Below are positions 43,105-51,934 of a DNA stretch of 64,000 nt, one piece after another. Source of the DNA: Pleomorphomonas sp. T1.2MG-36 (GTDB lineage: Bacteria > Pseudomonadota > Alphaproteobacteria > Rhizobiales > Pleomorphomonadaceae); NCBI RefSeq assembly GCF_950100655.1, contig NZ_CATNLY010000051.1, positions 186,001 to 250,000 of the forward strand. Direction: 5' to 3'. The notes under the pieces were generated by a model. It did not search any database and was not told where the DNA came from. It was given only the letters and a program-made list of their open reading frames with translations. Position 1 is the first letter of the stretch; each line of letters begins with the position of its first letter. The position numbers and the translations under genes were made by a program.

Positions 43105-43484
43105 GCGGCTTCTTTCCCCTCAATACCCGGCCGCGATCGGCCTCTTCGCTTCTTGCATATCTTATATATCAGATATTCTTGCCGTCCCATCCGGTAGACT
43201 CCGGGCACGACTTAAGTCGAAGTCCAGCGGCACGGGAGCAAGAAACGGGCGGATCTCCGGCGAATCTCGGCTTCATGCGCGGGGTCGCTTCGGCCCTCGG
43301 CTGGCGGCCGGCACCGTCACCCGATGCCGCCCGAGGGGAGGGCGGGGGCGGCCAAGGCAGCGAGCGGAGGGGGTGAAGTCGGGCGCATCCACATGTGCCG
43401 ACGGGGCATCAGCCCACGCCCATCGACTGGCTGGAACTCACCGCACACTCTGCTGTTATACTGCTGATAGTCGGAGGGCCGTAC
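43105..43484. other. 380-bp divergent gap between gntR and the zinc peptidase gene
   Basis: No credible gene. The only marked structure is the AT-rich inverted repeat near 43157-43176 on the gntR side. The rest is high-GC and unremarkable. Confidence 0.45.
43157..43176. promoter_or_regulatory. Candidate GntR operator upstream of gntR-dctPQM
   Basis: ATATCT / AGATAT arms separated by 8 bases form an AT-rich inverted repeat in GC-rich surroundings, about 55 bp upstream of the gntR start. Such islands are typical of FadR-type sites, but the consensus is not established here. Confidence 0.4.
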
Positions 43485-44396
43485 ATGCTGTGGAAGGGAC
43501 GCCGCCAGAGCGGCAACGTCGAGGATATGAGGGGCAGCGGCGGCGGCTTCTCCGGTGGCGGCATGCGCTTTCCGGGCGGTGGCTTTCCTGGGGGAGGGCG
43601 GCGCGGCGGTGGTGGCCTGTCCATCGGCGGGCTGATCGTCGTCGGTCTCGTGCTGTGGTTCCTCGGTATCAACCCGCTGGTGCTGCTCGACGGCGGCATG
43701 GGCGCGACCGGCACCGGCGGCTCGGCGGCCATCGAGCGTCCGAGTGGCGGCAAGCCCGACGAGATGCGCGACTTCGTCGCCACCGTGCTCGCCGACACCG
43801 AGGACACCTGGGCGGAGGTGTTCAAGGCGGACGGCAAGCGCTACAAGGCGACGCCGCTGGTGCTGTTTTCCGGCCAGATCCGCTCGGCCTGCGGCTTTGC
43901 CAGCGCGGCCAGCGGGCCGTTCTACTGCCCCGGCGACGGCAAGATCTACATCGACCTCGCCTTCTACGACGAGCTGCGCCAGACCTTCGGCGCGCCCGGC
44001 GACTTCGCCCAGGCCTATGTGATCGCCCACGAGGTCGGCCACCACGTGCAGGACCTCGTCGGCCTTCTGCCGGCCTTCAACGAACGGCGCCAACGCCTCG
44101 ACGAGGCCGGCGCCAATGCGCTGTCCGTGCGGGTGGAGCTCCAGGCCGATTGCTACGCCGGCATCTGGGGCCATTACGCCGAGAAGAAGGGCATCCTTGA
44201 ACGCGGCGACCTTGAGGAGGCGCTCAACGCCGCCACCCAGATCGGCGACGACGCCATCCAGAAGCGGACGCAGGGCTACGTGGTGCCGGAGAGCTTCAAC
44301 CATGGCTCCTCGGCCGATCGCAAGCGCTGGTTCAAGATCGGCTTCGACACCGGCGACGCGGAGTCCTGCAACACGTTCTCCAACGACCGGCTGTAG
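43485..44396 (+). CDS. YpfJ-family neutral zinc metallopeptidase
   Basis: A 303-residue protein from ATG 43485 (GGAGGG 6 bases upstream). A Gly/Arg/Met-rich N-terminus (residues ~10-44) precedes one membrane helix (~45-62); the remainder is the peptidase-like domain with HEVGH at ~182-186, FYCPGDGKIYIDLAFYDELR before it and VELQADCYAGIWG after it (the third zinc ligand is probably the Glu/Asp here). YpfJ-type proteins are membrane-anchored and poorly characterised. Monocistronic. Confidence 0.9.
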   Translation: MLWKGRRQSGNVEDMRGSGGGFSGGGMRFPGGGFPGGGRRGGGGLSIGGLIVVGLVLWFLGINPLVLLDGGMGATGTGGSAAIERPSGGKPDEMRDFVATVLADTEDTWAEVFKADGKRYKATPLVLFSGQIRSACGFASAASGPFYCPGDGKIYIDLAFYDELRQTFGAPGDFAQAYVIAHEVGHHVQDLVGLLPAFNERRQRLDEAGANALSVRVELQADCYAGIWGHYAEKKGILERGDLEEALNAATQIGDDAIQKRTQGYVVPESFNHGSSADRKRWFKIGFDTGDAESCNTFSNDRL

Positions 44397-44414
44397 GCTG
44401 GCGCTTCCGACCCC

Positions 44415-45284
44415 TCAGAAGCGATCTTCGTTGAAGGCGTCGTCGATGCGCACCGACGCCGCCAGCATGTCGGGGCGCCGGGCCGTGAGGCACTCGAAGA
44501 CCACCTGGGCGAGGCCGATGGCGACGATGCGGTCCAGCACCTCGGCGCTGCCGGGCAACGGGCCGGTCGGCAGTTGCAGGAACAGGTCGGCCTTGCGGGC
44601 CAGCGGCGAGTTGGCGATGCCGCCGATCACCGCCAGGCGCGCGCCGTTGCCCTTGGCGATGGTGGCGGCGCGCGCGGTCGACTTGGTGCCGCCGGAGTGC
44701 GAGATGGCGATCGCCACGTCCTGCGGCCCCATCAGCGAGGCGTGCGTCACCTGCGTATGGTACTCGGCCGTGAACATGATCGGCAGGCCGAGACGGACGA
44801 GCCTCGCCTCGAAGGCGGCGCAGACGACCGCCGATTCGCCGGCGCCGAACATGTGAATGGCCCGCGCGGTGGTCAGCCATTCGACCAACTGGTCGAAGGC
44901 GTGCGATGCGGCGATCAGGCTCACCATCACGTCGGCGCGCGTCGACAGCGCCGCCATGACGCGGCGGGCGATGTCCTCGGTGGTGTTGCTCCGGCCCTCG
45001 CCGGCCGGCTGCGGTCCGTCCCGGTCGGCCTGCTCGAGCAGCATGGACCGGCGCATGTCCTTGAGGCCCTGGTAGCCGAGCTTGCGCGACAGGCGGTCGA
45101 TGCTCGACCGGCTGGCGCCCGACTTTTCCGATAGGTCGGAGGAGGTCATCGCCCCGAGTTCGTAACTGGGGATGGCCAGCAGCAGTTCGACGATCCGCCG
45201 CTCGGTCGGGAAGAGGTTGACCGTGGTCGCCCTCAGCCGCAACGGCCGATGATCCTCAGATGTGCCATCCAAGTCAGTCACCAT
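44415..45284 (-). CDS. MurR/RpiR-family sugar-phosphate regulator
   Basis: A 289-residue protein. The N-terminal HTH_6 domain (FPTERRIVELLLAIPSYELGA, SDLSEKSGASRSSIDRLSRKLG) is followed by a SIS sugar-phosphate-binding domain (IHMFGAGESAVVCAAFEARL, VAIAISHSGGTKSTARAA). It is divergent from the sugar ABC operon at 45440, so it most likely represses or activates that operon with a phosphorylated intermediate as effector. Confidence 0.92.
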   Translation of the reverse strand: MVTDLDGTSEDHRPLRLRATTVNLFPTERRIVELLLAIPSYELGAMTSSDLSEKSGASRSSIDRLSRKLGYQGLKDMRRSMLLEQADRDGPQPAGEGRSNTTEDIARRVMAALSTRADVMVSLIAASHAFDQLVEWLTTARAIHMFGAGESAVVCAAFEARLVRLGLPIMFTAEYHTQVTHASLMGPQDVAIAISHSGGTKSTARAATIAKGNGARLAVIGGIANSPLARKADLFLQLPTGPLPGSAEVLDRIVAIGLAQVVFECLTARRPDMLAASVRIDDAFNEDRF

Positions 45285-45439
45285 GATACCCCCTGCTTCT
45301 CATGACACGAAACACGTCGCCGAAAAAACAGAATCTACCCGCTTGCGCGACATTATGTCTCGTAGTATGAGTTGTTCCGTCGACGAAATGGCCGTCACCA
45401 CCATAAATAAGGCCACGACATATTGGAGGAAACATCACC

Positions 45440-46378
45440 ATGAAACGTTTTGTGTCAAGCCTTTTGGCTTGCGGCGTCGCTTTGTCACTTGTTCCGGCCG
45501 TGGCCACCGCCAAGGATCTCAAGCTGGTCGGCGTCACCGTCGTCGACCTCGGCAATCCGTTCTTCGGCGCCATTGCCAAGAGCATCGAGGCAAAGGTCAA
45601 GGAAGCCGGCGGCGCCGACGCCAAGACCCTGGTGATGTCGGGCGACTACGACCTCGGCAAGCAGTCGACGCAGTTCGACAACTTCATCCAGGCCGGCGTG
45701 GATCTGATCGTCGTGTCGGCCGTCGACTCCAAGGCCGTGGGCGCCGCCGTCAAGCGGGCGCAGGCGGCGGGCATTCCGGTGGTCGCCATCGACAACACCG
45801 CCGACAACGCGCAGGCGACCATCACCACCGACAACGTCACCGCCGGCAAGCAGGCCTGCCAGTACATCGCCGACAAGCTCGGCGGCAAGGGCAACCTGAT
45901 CATCGTCAACGGGCCGCCGGTCTCCGGCGTGATCGACCGCGTCAACGGCTGCAAGGAGGTGATGGCCGCTCATCCGGACATCAAGATCCTGTCCGACAAC
46001 CAGAATGGCATCGGCACGCGCGAAGGCGGCCTCAACGTCACCACCGCGCTCCTGACCGCGCACGACCAGGTCGACGCCATCTTCACCATCAACGACCCGT
46101 CGGCCATCGGCGCCGATCTCGCCGCCAAGCAGCTGAAGCGGACCGGTATCGTCATCACCACGGTGGACGGCTCCCCCGACATCGAGGCCGCCCTCAAGGA
46201 AAAGACGCAGATCGAGGCGTCGTCCGCCCAGCTGCCGTCGGAACTGGCGAACGCCGCCGTCGATGCCGGCGTGAAGCTCCTCAACGGCGAAACGCTCGCC
46301 GAGCCTTCGATCCTCGTCGCCCCGTCGCTCATCACCCGCGAGAACGTCGGCAGCTACAAGGGTTGGAACGCCCAATAA
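45440..46378 (+). CDS. Sugar ABC transporter substrate-binding protein (RbsB type)
   Basis: A 312-residue periplasmic protein with signal peptide (residues ~1-24, ending ATA-K). GVTVVDLGNPFFGAIAKSIE, QFDNFIQAGVDLIVVSAVDS and VVAIDNTADNAQATITTDN are the ribose/galactofuranose-type (cluster B) binding-protein segments. GGAGG precedes ATG 45440. It is the first gene of the five-gene sugar operon; a strong stem-loop follows it, as is usual for highly expressed binding proteins. Ligand unknown. Confidence 0.93.
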   Translation: MKRFVSSLLACGVALSLVPAVATAKDLKLVGVTVVDLGNPFFGAIAKSIEAKVKEAGGADAKTLVMSGDYDLGKQSTQFDNFIQAGVDLIVVSAVDSKAVGAAVKRAQAAGIPVVAIDNTADNAQATITTDNVTAGKQACQYIADKLGGKGNLIIVNGPPVSGVIDRVNGCKEVMAAHPDIKILSDNQNGIGTREGGLNVTTALLTAHDQVDAIFTINDPSAIGADLAAKQLKRTGIVITTVDGSPDIEAALKEKTQIEASSAQLPSELANAAVDAGVKLLNGETLAEPSILVAPSLITRENVGSYKGWNAQ

Positions 46379-46414
46379 GGGCCTGACCGCAAGCGACAAC
46401 AAGAGCCAGCACCC

Positions 46415-46444
46415 GATCGCCCCGGCCCTCGCGCCGGGGCGATC
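46415..46444 (+). other. Intercistronic stem-loop after the binding-protein gene
   Basis: A 12-bp perfect stem GATCGCCCCGGC / GCCGGGGCGATC with a 6-base loop and no T-run, 36 bases after the stop. It probably stabilises the upstream message or causes partial termination. Confidence 0.65.
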
Positions 46445-46605
46445 CCCCGGCCGCTCGCGGATTCCGCACCCTCCCAGCGGTTCGTGCGACATGCCGACTG
46501 ACGTATCTCCTCACGCAGCCGGCCTTCTTCCCCCGGGCACGAACCTTCCGCGAGTGGCCGCTTCCCCCCTTTCAGCCTTCAAATCTCCCACACAAGGAAC
46601 GCGCC

Positions 46606-47496
46606 ATGCCGATCGTCCCGGTATCGAAACTTCTCAAACACGCCTCTGACCATCACTACGCGGTTGGCGCCTTCCTCTCGATGAACATCGAAGTGATGCA
46701 GGCCACCATTGCCGCCGCCGAGGCCAAGCGTTCGCCGGTGGTCATCCGCATCCACCCGACCGTCAGGGGCGCCACTCGTTTCGATACGCTGGGCATCGTC
46801 GCCCGCCATCTCGCCGCCGAGGCGACGGTGCCGGTCGGGCTCAGCCTCGACCACGGCGAGACGCTGGGCGATACCGTCGACGCGATCCGCGCCGGCTGCA
46901 CGGCGGTGATGCTCGATGGCGCGGAGATGTCGCTCGACGACAACATCCGCGCGGTGCGCGAGGTGGTGGCCGCCGCCGAGCCGCTCGGCGTGATGGTCGA
47001 GGCGGCGATCGGCCACATGGAACACGGCGCCGTGCAGACCGCCGACGATCTCGCCAACGTCGCCGACTCCGTTCGCCTCGTCCGCGAGAGCGGCGCCACC
47101 ATCCTGGCGCCGGCCATCGGCAACGTGCACGGCGTCGCCCACGGCGGCGGCGCCAAGGCCAAGCCCAACCTCGCCATCGAGCGCATCGCCGAACTGCGCA
47201 AGGCCACCGGCGTGCCGATCTGCATGCACGGCGGCTCGGGCACCCCGCCCGAGCAGATGAAGGCGGCAACCCGGGCCGGCGTGGCCATGGTGATCATGTT
47301 CACCGACATCGTCACCGCCTTCAACCGGGCGCTCAAGGCGGTGCTCAACGCCAACGCCGACGGCATCGACATCATCAACGCGCTGGTGCCGGCGCAGAAG
47401 GCGGCCCAGACAGTGATCGAAGGCAAGATGGACGATCTCGGCTCGGCCGGGCAGTCTGATGCCTTCCTCGACTGGTACAACGGAAAGACGTCATGA
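46606..47496 (+). CDS. Class II ketose-(bis)phosphate aldolase
   Basis: A 296-residue zinc aldolase of the fructose/tagatose-bisphosphate (FbaA/GatY) superfamily. The N-terminus PIVPVSKLLKHASDHHYAVGAF, zinc-site SLDHGET, VMLDGAEMSLDDNI, and the phosphate-binding HGGSG are visible. It cleaves a ketose phosphate to DHAP plus an aldehyde. It is coupled by ATGA to an FGGY kinase, so the substrate is more likely a ketose 1-phosphate made by that kinase than fructose bisphosphate. Confidence 0.9.
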   Translation: MPIVPVSKLLKHASDHHYAVGAFLSMNIEVMQATIAAAEAKRSPVVIRIHPTVRGATRFDTLGIVARHLAAEATVPVGLSLDHGETLGDTVDAIRAGCTAVMLDGAEMSLDDNIRAVREVVAAAEPLGVMVEAAIGHMEHGAVQTADDLANVADSVRLVRESGATILAPAIGNVHGVAHGGGAKAKPNLAIERIAELRKATGVPICMHGGSGTPPEQMKAATRAGVAMVIMFTDIVTAFNRALKAVLNANADGIDIINALVPAQKAAQTVIEGKMDDLGSAGQSDAFLDWYNGKTS

Positions 47497-49007
47497 CATC
47501 TGCCTCCGGCCCGGTTCTGATCGGTGTTGACATCGGCACCACCAATCTGAAGGTCGTCGCCATCCGGCCCGACGGCGCGCCCCTCAACGTCGTCCGCCGC
47601 GGCATGCGGATCGATCACCCCGGGCCGGGCGCGGCGGAATTCGATCTCGGCCAGCTGGAGGGCGATCTCGTCGCCCTGCTGGGCGAGACGGTCGAACGGC
47701 TAGCCGTGGCCGGCCACGGCCCGGCCGACATTGCGGCGATCGGCATTTGCAGCATCGGAGAAAGCTTCGTCGGTCTCGACGAGGCGGGGCGGCGCGTCAC
47801 GCCCTGTCCGACCTGGTTCGACCGGCGGACCGCCAATCTCCGGGCCGAGTGGGGCCTTACGCCACGCGACTGGTTCGACCGGACCGGCATGGTCGACGAC
47901 GACATCTACACGGTGCATCGCCTGGGCCACGCACGGCGGACCGGGGCCGGCTGGTTCGGCCGGGCCCGGCGCTGGGCCATGGTGGCCGACTACGCCGTCT
48001 GGTGCCTTACCGGCACTCTCGCGGCCAACCCGTCGCTGGCCGCCCGCAGCGGTCTTGCCGACCGGCGAACCGGCGCCTGGGATGCCGACCTCGTGCGCAC
48101 GACCGGTCTCGACGCGGCGGCTCTGCCCGATCTGCGGCCGCAGGGCGAAGGGCGCGGGGCGCTGACCGCCGCCATCGCCGCGCTGACCGGCCTCGCGGCG
48201 GGCACGCCGGTGGTCAACGCCGGCCACGACCACCCCTGCGCCGGACTGGCCTGCCGGATGACCGAGCCCGGACCGGTGATCGATTCCACCGGCACGTCGG
48301 AAGCGCTGAAGACGGTGGTCGACCGGCCCCTCGGCTACGACGAGGTCGGCGGCGGGCTCTACGATTGCTACCCCTACGTCATCCCCGGCCGCTTCATCCT
48401 GTCCGGGCATATTCCGGCCTCGGGCGCGCTGCTCGACTGGCTCGAACGGCTGCTGGCCGGCCCGGACGGCGGGCGCCCGGCCATCGACCGGCTGTGGCAG
48501 GCGGCCGAACAGGCGCCGGCCGGCACCGGCGGCGTGCGCGTGCTGCCCTATCTCAGAGGCACCGGCGCGCCCTGGAACCAGCGCGGACGGCGGGCCGAGA
48601 TCGTCGGTCTCGGCGAGGAGGCGTCGGCCGGAACGGTGCTGCGCGCCGCCGTCGAGGGCCTGTCCTCCTGGCTGCTGCTCAACCTCGACCGCTTCGCCGC
48701 CATCACCGGAGAGCGGCCGGACGAGCTGATCCTGGCCGGTGGCGGCGCCCGCAATGCCTTCGTCGACGCCGTCAAGGCGGCGCTCATCGATCGGCCGCTG
48801 GTCATGCCGGACGTCGAGGAGGCGGCCGGCATCGGCGCGGCGCTGGTGGGCGGATTGGCCGTCGGCCTGTTCGCCAGCCCTGCCGAAGCCGTTCGTCTCG
48901 AAGCGATCGGCAGCACCCGGATCGACGTCGATCCCGCATTGGCCGCCGTCTACGCGCCGCTGGTGCCGGACCTCGTGGGCCGGCTGACAAGCATCGGAGA
49001 GCCATGA
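47493..49007 (+). CDS. FGGY-family carbohydrate kinase
   Basis: A 504-residue kinase with two actin-like domains. [20 protein letters not shown] is the N-terminal ATP/phosphate motif; the C-domain has [20 protein letters not shown] and [20 protein letters not shown] sequence. FGGY kinases act on ketoses and polyols (xylulose, fuculose, erythritol and others); the substrate cannot be called. It overlaps the aldolase and ATPase genes by ATGA at both ends, which indicates coupled translation. Confidence 0.91.
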   Translation: MTSASGPVLIGVDIGTTNLKVVAIRPDGAPLNVVRRGMRIDHPGPGAAEFDLGQLEGDLVALLGETVERLAVAGHGPADIAAIGICSIGESFVGLDEAGRRVTPCPTWFDRRTANLRAEWGLTPRDWFDRTGMVDDDIYTVHRLGHARRTGAGWFGRARRWAMVADYAVWCLTGTLAANPSLAARSGLADRRTGAWDADLVRTTGLDAAALPDLRPQGEGRGALTAAIAALTGLAAGTPVVNAGHDHPCAGLACRMTEPGPVIDSTGTSEALKTVVDRPLGYDEVGGGLYDCYPYVIPGRFILSGHIPASGALLDWLERLLAGPDGGRPAIDRLWQAAEQAPAGTGGVRVLPYLRGTGAPWNQRGRRAEIVGLGEEASAGTVLRAAVEGLSSWLLLNLDRFAAITGERPDELILAGGGARNAFVDAVKAALIDRPLVMPDVEEAAGIGAALVGGLAVGLFASPAEAVRLEAIGSTRIDVDPALAAVYAPLVPDLVGRLTSIGEP

Positions 49008-50536
49008 TGAGCGAGGCCGCCCCCATCCTTGAAATGCGCGGCATCAGCAAGACCTTTGGCGCCGTACGGGCGCTCCGGGGCGTCGACCTGACGGTCTGGC
49101 CCGGCGAGATCCATGCGCTGATGGGCGAGAATGGCGCCGGCAAGTCGACGCTGATGAAGATCCTGTCCGGCGCCTATCACGCCGATCCCGGCGGCCGGAT
49201 GCTGGTCGACGGCCGCGAGGTGGCCATCGTCTCGCCGCTCGATGCCCTGCGGCTCGGCGTCGCGGTCATCTATCAGGAGCTGTCGCTCGCCCCCAATCTT
49301 TCGGTCCAGCAGAACGTCTGCCTCGGCCGCGAGGCGGCGCGGGCCGGCATTCTCGACAAGGCGACCATGCGCCGGCAATGCGCCGACATCCTGAAGCGGC
49401 TCGGCGCCGACTTCCGGCCGGAGACGCGGGTGTCGCGCCTGTCGCTGGCGCAACAGCAGATGGTGGAGATCGCCCGGGCGCTGTCGGTCGATGCCCGCAT
49501 CCTGGTGATGGACGAGCCGACCGCCTCGCTGTCGTCGCGCGAGACCGACAAGCTGTTCGACCTCATTCGCACGCTGCGCGCCGACGGCCTCGCCATCATC
49601 TACATCTCGCACCGGATGGCCGAGGTCTACGAGCTGGCCGACCGCTGCTCGGTGCTGCGCGACGGCGGCTATGTCGGCACGCTCAAGCGCGAGGAGCTCA
49701 GCGAGGCGCGGCTCATTCAGATGATGGTCGGCCGCGACCTGTCGGATTTCTACAAGAAGGACAAGCGCGAGGGGCGCAGCTTCGGGGGCTCGGTGCTGGA
49801 GGTCGAGGGACTGGCCGACGGCTGCCGCATCGGCCCGGCCAGCTTCGACGTGCGGGCCGGCGAAGTGGTCGGCCTCGCCGGTCTGGTCGGGGCCGGCCGT
49901 ACCGAGCTGGCGCGGATGATCTTCGGCGCCGAGCCGGCGCGGAAGGGGCGCATCCTGCTGGAGGGAAAGCCGCTTGTCGCGCGCCATCCGTCCGAGGCGA
50001 TCGCCGCCGGCATCGTCTACCTGTCGGAAGACCGCAAGGGGCTCGGCCTGTTCTTCGACATGTCGATCGAGGACAACGTCAATCTGGCGGTCGCCGCCCA
50101 GGACGCCCATCCCCTTGGCATCCGGCGGCTGGCCCTTGCCGCCCGGCGCGGCGCGGAAGCCCTGCGAAGCCTGTCGATCCGGGCCAAGTCGGCCCAGTCG
50201 ACCGTCCGGTCGCTGTCGGGCGGAAACCAGCAGAAAGTGCTGTTCGCCCGGCTGCTGGCGACGGCGCCCAAGCTCCTGATCCTGGACGAGCCGACCCGCG
50301 GCGTCGACATCGGCGCCAAGTCGGACATCTACAAGCTGATCGACAAGCTGGCCGAGTCCGGGGCCGCCATCCTGATCATCTCCAGCGAGCTGCCGGAAGT
50401 GATCGGCATCGCCGATCGGGTGTTCGTCATGCGCGATGGCCGGATCGCCGGCGTTCTCGCCGGTGCCGACATCACTCAGGAGCGGGTCATGGCCATTGCC
50501 ACCGCAAACAACGACAAGACGGGGGGAGAGGTTTGA
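49004..50536 (+). CDS. Sugar ABC transporter ATP-binding protein (RbsA type)
   Basis: A 510-residue protein with two ATPase domains. Domain 1 has Walker [10 protein letters not shown] and signature-region [14 protein letters not shown], with [13 protein letters not shown] as Walker B. Domain 2 has the degenerate [16 protein letters not shown] and an intact [15 protein letters not shown], then [16 protein letters not shown]. This is the standard asymmetry of RbsA/XylG proteins. ATG 49004 overlaps the kinase stop. It drives import with the permease that follows. Confidence 0.95.
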   Translation: MMSEAAPILEMRGISKTFGAVRALRGVDLTVWPGEIHALMGENGAGKSTLMKILSGAYHADPGGRMLVDGREVAIVSPLDALRLGVAVIYQELSLAPNLSVQQNVCLGREAARAGILDKATMRRQCADILKRLGADFRPETRVSRLSLAQQQMVEIARALSVDARILVMDEPTASLSSRETDKLFDLIRTLRADGLAIIYISHRMAEVYELADRCSVLRDGGYVGTLKREELSEARLIQMMVGRDLSDFYKKDKREGRSFGGSVLEVEGLADGCRIGPASFDVRAGEVVGLAGLVGAGRTELARMIFGAEPARKGRILLEGKPLVARHPSEAIAAGIVYLSEDRKGLGLFFDMSIEDNVNLAVAAQDAHPLGIRRLALAARRGAEALRSLSIRAKSAQSTVRSLSGGNQQKVLFARLLATAPKLLILDEPTRGVDIGAKSDIYKLIDKLAESGAAILIISSELPEVIGIADRVFVMRDGRIAGVLAGADITQERVMAIATANNDKTGGEV

Positions 50537-51543
50537 TGTCCGGTACACCCACGAATGCGTCGCAGGTCGACGATCTGGCCTTGAGCGTCGGCCGGGCCGA
50601 GGCGACGAAGTCGCTCATCCGGGCGCTCGGCATGCTGCCGGTGCTCCTGGTGCTGTGCATCGCCTTCTCGCTCGCCACCGGCAAGTTCGCCACCGTGCAG
50701 AACATGATCATCATCGTTCAGCAGGCGTCGATCAACCTGGTGCTGGCCAGCGGCATGACCTTCGTCATCCTGACCGGTGGCATCGACCTGTCGATCGGCT
50801 CGATACTGGCGGCGGCGGCCATGGCGGCGCTGATCATGTCGCTCGACCCGACCTGGGCCATCATGGCGATACCGATCGCGCTCTTGGTCGGCCTGATCTT
50901 CGGCACCCTCAACGGCAGCCTGATCGCCCTGGTGCCGCTGCCGCCGTTCATCGTCACCCTCGGCGCGCTGACGGCCATTCGCGGCAGCGCCCGCCTGCTC
51001 GGCAACGACACCACGGTGTTCAACTCCAGTCTCGGTTATGCCGTCATCGGCGAGGGGGACCTGTTCGGCATTCCCTGGCTGACGGTGATCGCCCTCGGCG
51101 TCGTGGTGCTCTCCTGGTTCGTCCTGACCAAGACGGTGCTCGGCCTCTACATCTACGCCATTGGCGGCAATCCGGACGCCGCCCGGCTCACCGGCATCAA
51201 GGTCAAGCGCGTGCTGATCTTCGTCTATGCGCTGTCCGGCTTGACGGCCGGCCTCGGCGGCGTCATGGCGTCGGCCCGCCTCTATGCCGCCAACGGCCTT
51301 CAGCTCGGTCAGGCCTACGAGCTCGACGCCATCGCGGCGGTCATCCTCGGCGGCACATCGTTTCTTGGCGGCATCGGGTCCGTCTGGGGGACCGTCGTCG
51401 GCGCGCTGATGATCGCCGTCCTGTCGAACGGCCTGATCCTGACCGGCGTGCCGGACGTCTGGCAGTCGATCGTCAAGGGTCTGATCATCATCGGCGCCGT
51501 CGCCCTCGATCGCTTCCGGACCAATACCGAAAAGACGGCCTGA
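50536..51543 (+). CDS. Sugar ABC transporter permease (RbsC type)
   Basis: A 335-residue inner-membrane protein with about 8-10 helices; it overlaps the ATPase gene by one base (TGATG). INLVLASGMTFVILTGGIDLS, VPLPPFIVTLGALTAIRGSA, YAIGGNPDAARLTGIKVKRV and AVILGGTSFLGGIGSVWGT are RbsC hallmarks. Last gene of the operon, followed by a hairpin terminator. Confidence 0.95.
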   Translation: MSGTPTNASQVDDLALSVGRAEATKSLIRALGMLPVLLVLCIAFSLATGKFATVQNMIIIVQQASINLVLASGMTFVILTGGIDLSIGSILAAAAMAALIMSLDPTWAIMAIPIALLVGLIFGTLNGSLIALVPLPPFIVTLGALTAIRGSARLLGNDTTVFNSSLGYAVIGEGDLFGIPWLTVIALGVVVLSWFVLTKTVLGLYIYAIGGNPDAARLTGIKVKRVLIFVYALSGLTAGLGGVMASARLYAANGLQLGQAYELDAIAAVILGGTSFLGGIGSVWGTVVGALMIAVLSNGLILTGVPDVWQSIVKGLIIIGAVALDRFRTNTEKTA

Positions 51544-51571
51544 GGCCGACGGATCGACGCCGACTGCATTG

Positions 51572-51598
51572 GCGAGGGGGATTGATGGTCCCCCTCGC
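51572..51598 (+). terminator. Terminator-like hairpin after the sugar operon
   Basis: GCGAGGGGG / CCCCCTCGC arms (9 bp, 9-base loop), 28 bases after the permease stop. The T-run is poor (TTGCGTTTG). Confidence 0.55.
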
Positions 51599-51611
51599 TT
51601 GCGTTTGACGC

Positions 51612-51661
51612 CGCCACCTCCATTTAGTACATGAGTACATGTGTACCAAATGGAGGTGGCG
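51612..51661 (+). promoter_or_regulatory. 50-bp inverted repeat overlapping the ribosome site of the next gene
   Basis: CGCCACCTCCATTT (51612-51625) is the exact reverse complement of AAATGGAGGTGGCG (51648-51661); inside, GTACA/TGTAC continue the symmetry, and AGTACATG is repeated in tandem at 51626-51641. The right arm contains the GGAGGTGG ribosome site of the gene starting at 51662. It may be an operator for that RHH-like protein, a ribosome-site-masking RNA hairpin, or both. Confidence 0.8.
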
Positions 51662-51934
51662 ATGGCCGGCATGGTGGTGGAGCGGGTGCAGACGGGAATC
51701 CGCATCGAGAAGCGCATTCTGAAGGTGCTGAAGGCGCTGGCCGAGCATGGCGACATCACGCTGGGCGACCTCGTCGAGGGCATCGTGCTGCATGCCTTCG
51801 AAGGCAAGACGCCGTTCTCGCCGGCGACGCTGGAGGTGATCGCCCAACTGAAGGCCATCTACGGCCTCGATCTCGACGCCGGCGCCAGCCACAAGCTGAC
51901 CGAACGCGGCGAGGGGGAGGGCGGCCGTGGCTGA
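51662..51934 (+). CDS. Small ribbon-helix-helix-like protein (90 aa)
   Basis: A 90-residue basic protein. ATG 51662 is chosen because GGAGGTGG lies just upstream. The core TGIRIEKRILKVLKALAEHG followed by DITLGDLVEGIVLHAFEG looks like a beta-strand plus two helices, the layout of RHH DNA-binding proteins; I do not recognise a named family. It overlaps the MFS pump gene by 8 bases, so it is probably its co-transcribed regulator. The palindromic upstream site supports autoregulation. Function is inference. Confidence 0.6.
   Translation: MAGMVVERVQTGIRIEKRILKVLKALAEHGDITLGDLVEGIVLHAFEGKTPFSPATLEVIAQLKAIYGLDLDAGASHKLTERGEGEGGRG

Noticed and set aside
46415..46444. Full transcription terminator splitting the sugar operon
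   Set aside because: The stem is strong but no T-run follows and the downstream genes need the same promoter; more likely a stabilising stem.
47747..49003. N-terminal extension of the sugar ABC ATPase through the kinase gene
   Set aside because: The frame is open by chance; ATG 49004, overlapping the kinase stop, gives the standard RbsA N-terminus.
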